64,000 nt of DNA from assembly GCF_020382885.2 (NCBI RefSeq), contig NC_058512.1, positions 5,730,802-5,794,801 of the forward strand, in the 5' to 3' direction. The position numbers and the translations under genes were made by a program. Of the stretch, positions 60,401 to 64,000 are shown in pieces. The notes beneath the pieces were generated by a model. That model was not told where the DNA came from. It searched no databases and worked only from the letters and a program-made list of their open reading frames with translations. Numbering within the stretch: position 1 is the first letter of the stretch; each line of letters begins with the position of its first letter. Source of the stretch: Scatophagus argus (lineage: Eukaryota > Chordata > Actinopteri > Scatophagidae).

Positions 60401-63400
60401 TGTGTGTTTCAGCCAGGCTCATTATCCCTCCCAGAGTCTCAGCGGTGGTGCAGGACTACAGCTTCCAGTAACTGCCAGGGGCCGTGAACAGTCCTTTGAA
60501 GTCGGCTCAGACTTCTTGCCATGCTATCGTATTGATCAACAGCACTGCTGAGCTACAAAAATACTGCATGAAGAAAAAGAGGGAGCAAAACTGTGTAGAG
60601 GGCTTTCCAAAGACATTTCCTTTCATTATCATGTTTCAGTCAAACAGGAATTACTCCACCTTCGCTCCTCCTGGAAAACACAAAACTCTGCACAAAAGCA
60701 GGTCAATTTAGGAGACGTAAACAGGTTTGTACACGGTTGTAGCACTGATTTGGTGTTACAGGGTGGGGAGTTCACCAATCTGAGGGATGCAACATCCATT
60801 TTGAGCCATTTGAGCACTTGGATGTTAGATGCCTTATTTTGAAAGGGTTCAGAAAACAGCAGTGAAGTGATGGCATGGTGGACCCAGAACACAATTGACA
60901 GATGAGACCTCTCGTCTGACCTTTTAGTCCTTCCTTGGGAAGGACTGGAGGATTTTTCTGGTGAAAGAGGATGTCTGAGCTGCTCTTTTCACTCTGAGTG
61001 TTCCTGGGTCTGACCCAGAAATGGATGGATACTGCTGGCATGACTAATAAGTAGACTTGAAACGCCTTCATTTATTGTTGTCTCAGAACTCTTCAGGTGT
61101 GGTGCCTCACAGGTTTGAGTCAAATGTTAATGTGAAAGGTGTTCCACAAAGATCAATCCTTGGTCCCTTACTTTTTCTGGTGTAAATGCTAGAAATTTAA
61201 AACACCGGGCTGCTACTGTATTCAAACAAAGCAAGACAAATTACACTGACAACAATGACACTGGCAACCTGCGATGATGATGAGCCGCAAGTAGAAAGAG
61301 TTTTGTTTGGTCACCAGCCAAAAAGTTGGGAATCACTCTTAAATAATAATCCTGTCTGGTAATCTAAGTACACAAATACAAAAAATGGATCCCAAGATAC
61401 ATGTAAACATTTGCAAGTCAACAAAAGCTCTCTGACTGCGTTGAGGACATACCTGAAATATCACTGGTCTTGATCTGTATGACATAGGTGGTGAGCTCCA
61501 CCATCATCTTCTCATCTACCACAGCAGCCATTTCGCAGATCATGGTTCTCTTAGGTCCACGTGTCCTAGACAGCCAGTCCTCATACGTGAACACGGACAC
61601 CTCCTCTGTGGTCAGGTTACGCATGATCACCTGGATGGACAGAGTTAACTTTTCAGGTATAACACCGCACTTAGTTTAAATGGCCTTCAGAATCCTTTGA
61701 AACATCTCAACATCATCAGTAACTCCAGTGGCCCGACGCTACTTCACTGTGTGATCACATTACATCTTTTCTTGTCGTTGTGTTGATTATGAGAACCCTA
61801 ATGGCAGAAATTACAACCTCTGGGGACCAGGAATGTGCAAATTTTTGTGTCAATCCATCAAATCACCGTCAATCCACTTAGTGTAGCTGAAAGCAAGATG
61901 AGCACATGAATAAGTATTGTGTCATCTGTTACTTACATGTTATCAGTATTTACACAAACCCTGCTTCCTCCAAGATGTCTGATCACTAATCCTGGGAAAC
62001 ATATCATTACTAGGCAAAGACTCAGCTCAGGCAGCCACACTTGTATTAGCTCTCCACTCTGCATATTTATTTGGGCAGATTACTATGCTGGCAGTTTGCC
62101 CAGTGCACTGTTGTGTCCATTTCAATACACGGTCCCAGCAATCCATAAAGGCAGCACATCTGCTTGTGATGCTGAACACACAAGGCTCTGTGCAGGGTCA
62201 AGTCAAGGAGATGTTTGCAGCCGCTGAGTCCCAGGCACGGACAGACAGGGCTTGGTATTGTTCCTGACTGCTCTGCTGCTCTGCAGGCATGGTGCTTCTA
62301 CTCGAGGAGACATTTGCATAGGAAATGTGCTCTGTTTCATCAAAGCTTTTGGCCTGAGACATCAGACTGAATTTGGAGGTGAGCGGTGATGTTGTCCTCA
62401 CAGGGTCAGCCATAGAGAACAAGTGCTAAACTCTTTTGAGAAACTATATGTATTTATGCAGTCGATTATATCGCTTGACTATGAATTAAAAGGGTGTGAG
62501 ATTTACACTAACAATTCACACTAGAAGGAAAGTTAAAATGAAGTGTTTTCTCTCTACTAAATGCAAAAACAGGCAGTGTTCATTGCGTGTGTGTGTGTGT
62601 GTGTACTGTATGTGTCTGTGTGTGTCCACAATGCCAGAAAACAACAGCATGGTGAATAAAATGGGTCAATATGCTCACTCCAGGAGCTCATAGCCCTGCT
62701 GAGTGTGAGTGTGTGTATGTCTCTATCTCTTTGTGGGTGGGTGAATCACTGACCATTCTCCTGCAGGCAGGGATAGATGTGTGCGTGCGTATTAGTCTGT
62801 GTGATATAATAGACTGATGATCCTGTGACCTACAGCATACAGTGCCAGGCTAAAAAACACAAACCTGTGACTGCTTTGTACTATTGATTTTGGAAGGAGC
62901 TGGCAGTTGCTGTGCTGATTTTTATTCTCCTGCTTTTATGTTTTATGGATGAGAGCTTCTTTTCACTTTCTTCTTGATAACCAATTAGCTCTCAACAAGA
63001 GGAGAAGAAAGGAGACAAATTGTTTGTGATCAGCTCATTCTGGAGACTCAGACCTGCTTAAAGATTTCCTGCGGTTGTAATCCTTGATAATTTCCTTACA
63101 TGCAAACATCACCTGAACTGTTTAGTAAGCTGCTAATGTATCCTGAAGATGAGGAGCAGCCTGCAGAGGTCTAGTAAGCTTCCTTCTTCCATACATATGC
63201 GGAGACACTTTTTTTTATATATATGCTTATATGCATATATGCATATATGCTGTAACACTCCCCAAGCTCTGTTAACACACCTGATCCAGAAACCAATCAG
63301 GTCGACTGCCGGAGCCATCAATACGAAGCCTCATTTTCCTCAGTGGGGCAATGTCTTCAATCTCCATGTCGAAGGTGTCTTCCTGACCGCGCTCAAACCT

Positions 63401-63615
63401 GTTATTCACCAAGCAAACAACACAGAGTTTATAATCTGCAGCATAATGAGATATATTATATCGTGTCTGATGTACGTGTTTGGTTACCTGTCCTCATTCT
63501 TCTGCAGCAGCATCTCCTCTGTGCTGCCGTTGGCTCCAAACACAGACATGTAGATCAGGGTGTCTGTTCCTGCATTCTGCACGTCTCCTGTTACTACGGT
63601 CACCTCGTAAATAGT
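57490..63615 (-). CDS. loxhd1: LOXHD1 (lipoxygenase homology/PLAT domain protein), 3' part, 8 exons, 518 codons in window
   Basis: LOXHD1 is built of about 15 PLAT domains along the membrane of inner-ear hair-cell stereocilia and is needed for hearing. Exons in transcript order are 63615-63488, 63398-63281, 61630-61453, 59580-59395, 59035-58865, 58614-58476, 58251-58096 and 57970-57490; all phases agree and the stop is TAG at 57492-57490. PLAT repeats (window numbering): [20 protein letters not shown] (from about 3); one spanning [20 protein letters not shown] to the CDRWLA block (about 130-250); [20 protein letters not shown] (from about 262, divergent); and a final one from [19 protein letters not shown] to LYPKY (about 400-518). 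Each canonical copy has GAGTDAN, KVR, HDN(S/T)G, PGW and DGQI landmarks. The 5' part lies beyond the right edge. The gene could be loxhd1a or loxhd1b. Confidence 0.95.
61080..61195 (+). repeat. Non-LTR retrotransposon reverse-transcriptase relic in loxhd1 intron
   Basis: The plus strand at about 61131-61182 reads [17 protein letters not shown], close to the GVPQGSxLGPLLFxIYIND motif of non-LTR reverse transcriptases. The preceding [11 protein letters not shown] fits a degenerate version of the same region. A stop follows, and neither the catalytic DD motif nor the endonuclease was found nearby. Confidence 0.6.
61790..61885 (+). repeat. Fragment of the same repeat as 1285-1375 and 6750-6825
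   Basis: CAACCTCTGGGGACCAGGAA and TGTGTCAATCCATCAAATCA resemble the repeat at the left of the window but with more changes. It lies in a loxhd1 intron. Confidence 0.4.
62198..62460 (-). promoter_or_regulatory. Possible internal promoter and first exon for a short loxhd1 transcript
   Basis: On the minus strand a TATA-like GCATAAATACATA (about 62447-62460) lies some 45 bases before an ATG at 62413. The ATG opens a frame reading [20 protein letters not shown], then [18 protein letters not shown] and [16 protein letters not shown]. The composition is protein-like. It sits in a loxhd1 intron between the 63398-63281 and 61630-61453 exons. No strong donor was identified, so this is speculative. Confidence 0.25.
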
Positions 63616-64000
63616 CTAAAATATTGGAGATTTTACTTCTTACATTTTCTTTACATTCTGTACCCATGTCCCACACGCAGCATTACATTTAAACAATTAC
63701 GAGATGAGGAGTTGAATTTACCTTGCAGCTAATGTACAAGTTGTAAATCAGCGCAATTGTATCGTATTGGTTACATGTATATTTCTACCTTGTCTGACAC
63801 CAAGAAGATAATAAGATACCCTGAGGTAGATACTCATCATTTCTGATCTTACTTGACATGCTACTGTACATAACTTTCAGTTTATTGAAATGCCTCCAAA
63901 GTTGAAGACCCCCACGCATTTATAAACATAATACAACCAGTATAAACAGGGGAAATGTATTTTTCATAAAAATCACAAATTTTCTAGAGATGTCTGATGT

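Overview
The window looks like nuclear DNA from a teleost, probably a spiny-rayed fish. The genes have short introns with GT-AG splice sites (one GC-AG). The gaps between them hold fish-type repeats: a Tc1-like transposon relic, foldback elements rich in TTAGCTTAGC, and elements with (ATCTT)n tails. One gene is huluwa (hwa), which is known from fish and amphibians. I placed every exon boundary by reading splice sites and reading phase. For each of the eight genes the joined coding length is a multiple of three; for the incomplete loxhd1 this holds for the part inside the window.

Layout: 1-1223 is a decayed Tc1-like transposon with both inverted repeats. 1443-4336 (+) is slc14a2, a urea transporter (9 exons, 409 aa). 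4337-9840 is intergenic with repeats. 10014-13016 (+) is a dnajb5-like HSP40 co-chaperone (4 exons, 384 aa). 14955-17043 (+) is hwa (3 exons, 315 aa). 17865-22342 (-) is atp5f1a, mitochondrial ATP synthase alpha (11 exons, 551 aa), tail-to-tail with hwa. 23680-31824 (+) is ark2n (C18orf25 homologue, 434 aa plus a likely 136-codon cassette exon). 37796-47520 (+) is ark2c/rnf165, a RING-H2 E3 ligase (8 exons, 346 aa), followed by a long 3' UTR to about 51360. 53003-55017 (-) is a SAMD3-like fish gene of unknown function (4 exons, 529 aa). 57490-63615 (-) is the 3' end of loxhd1, with PLAT domains of a hair-cell protein (8 exons, 518 codons visible, continuing beyond the window).

How the genes relate: slc14a2, atp5f1a, ark2n, ark2c and loxhd1 follow the gene order I recall for human 18q21, so this is an old syntenic block. 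dnajb5 and hwa sit inside it and are not part of the human 18q21 order as I remember it. ark2n and ark2c match the N- and C-terminal parts of Arkadia (RNF111) and lie in tandem on one strand, as if one ancestral gene had been split or duplicated. The SAMD3-like gene lies in the ark2c-loxhd1 gap, flanked by foldback elements and a hAT-like fragment, and looks like a lineage-specific insertion. The genes do not form an operon or a shared pathway.

The most notable items are hwa (the maternal dorsal determinant, with both Axin-pathway motifs visible), the ark2n cassette and alternative acceptor, the SAMD3-like gene with its GC donor, a possible internal promoter for loxhd1, and a near-perfect 420-bp foldback element.
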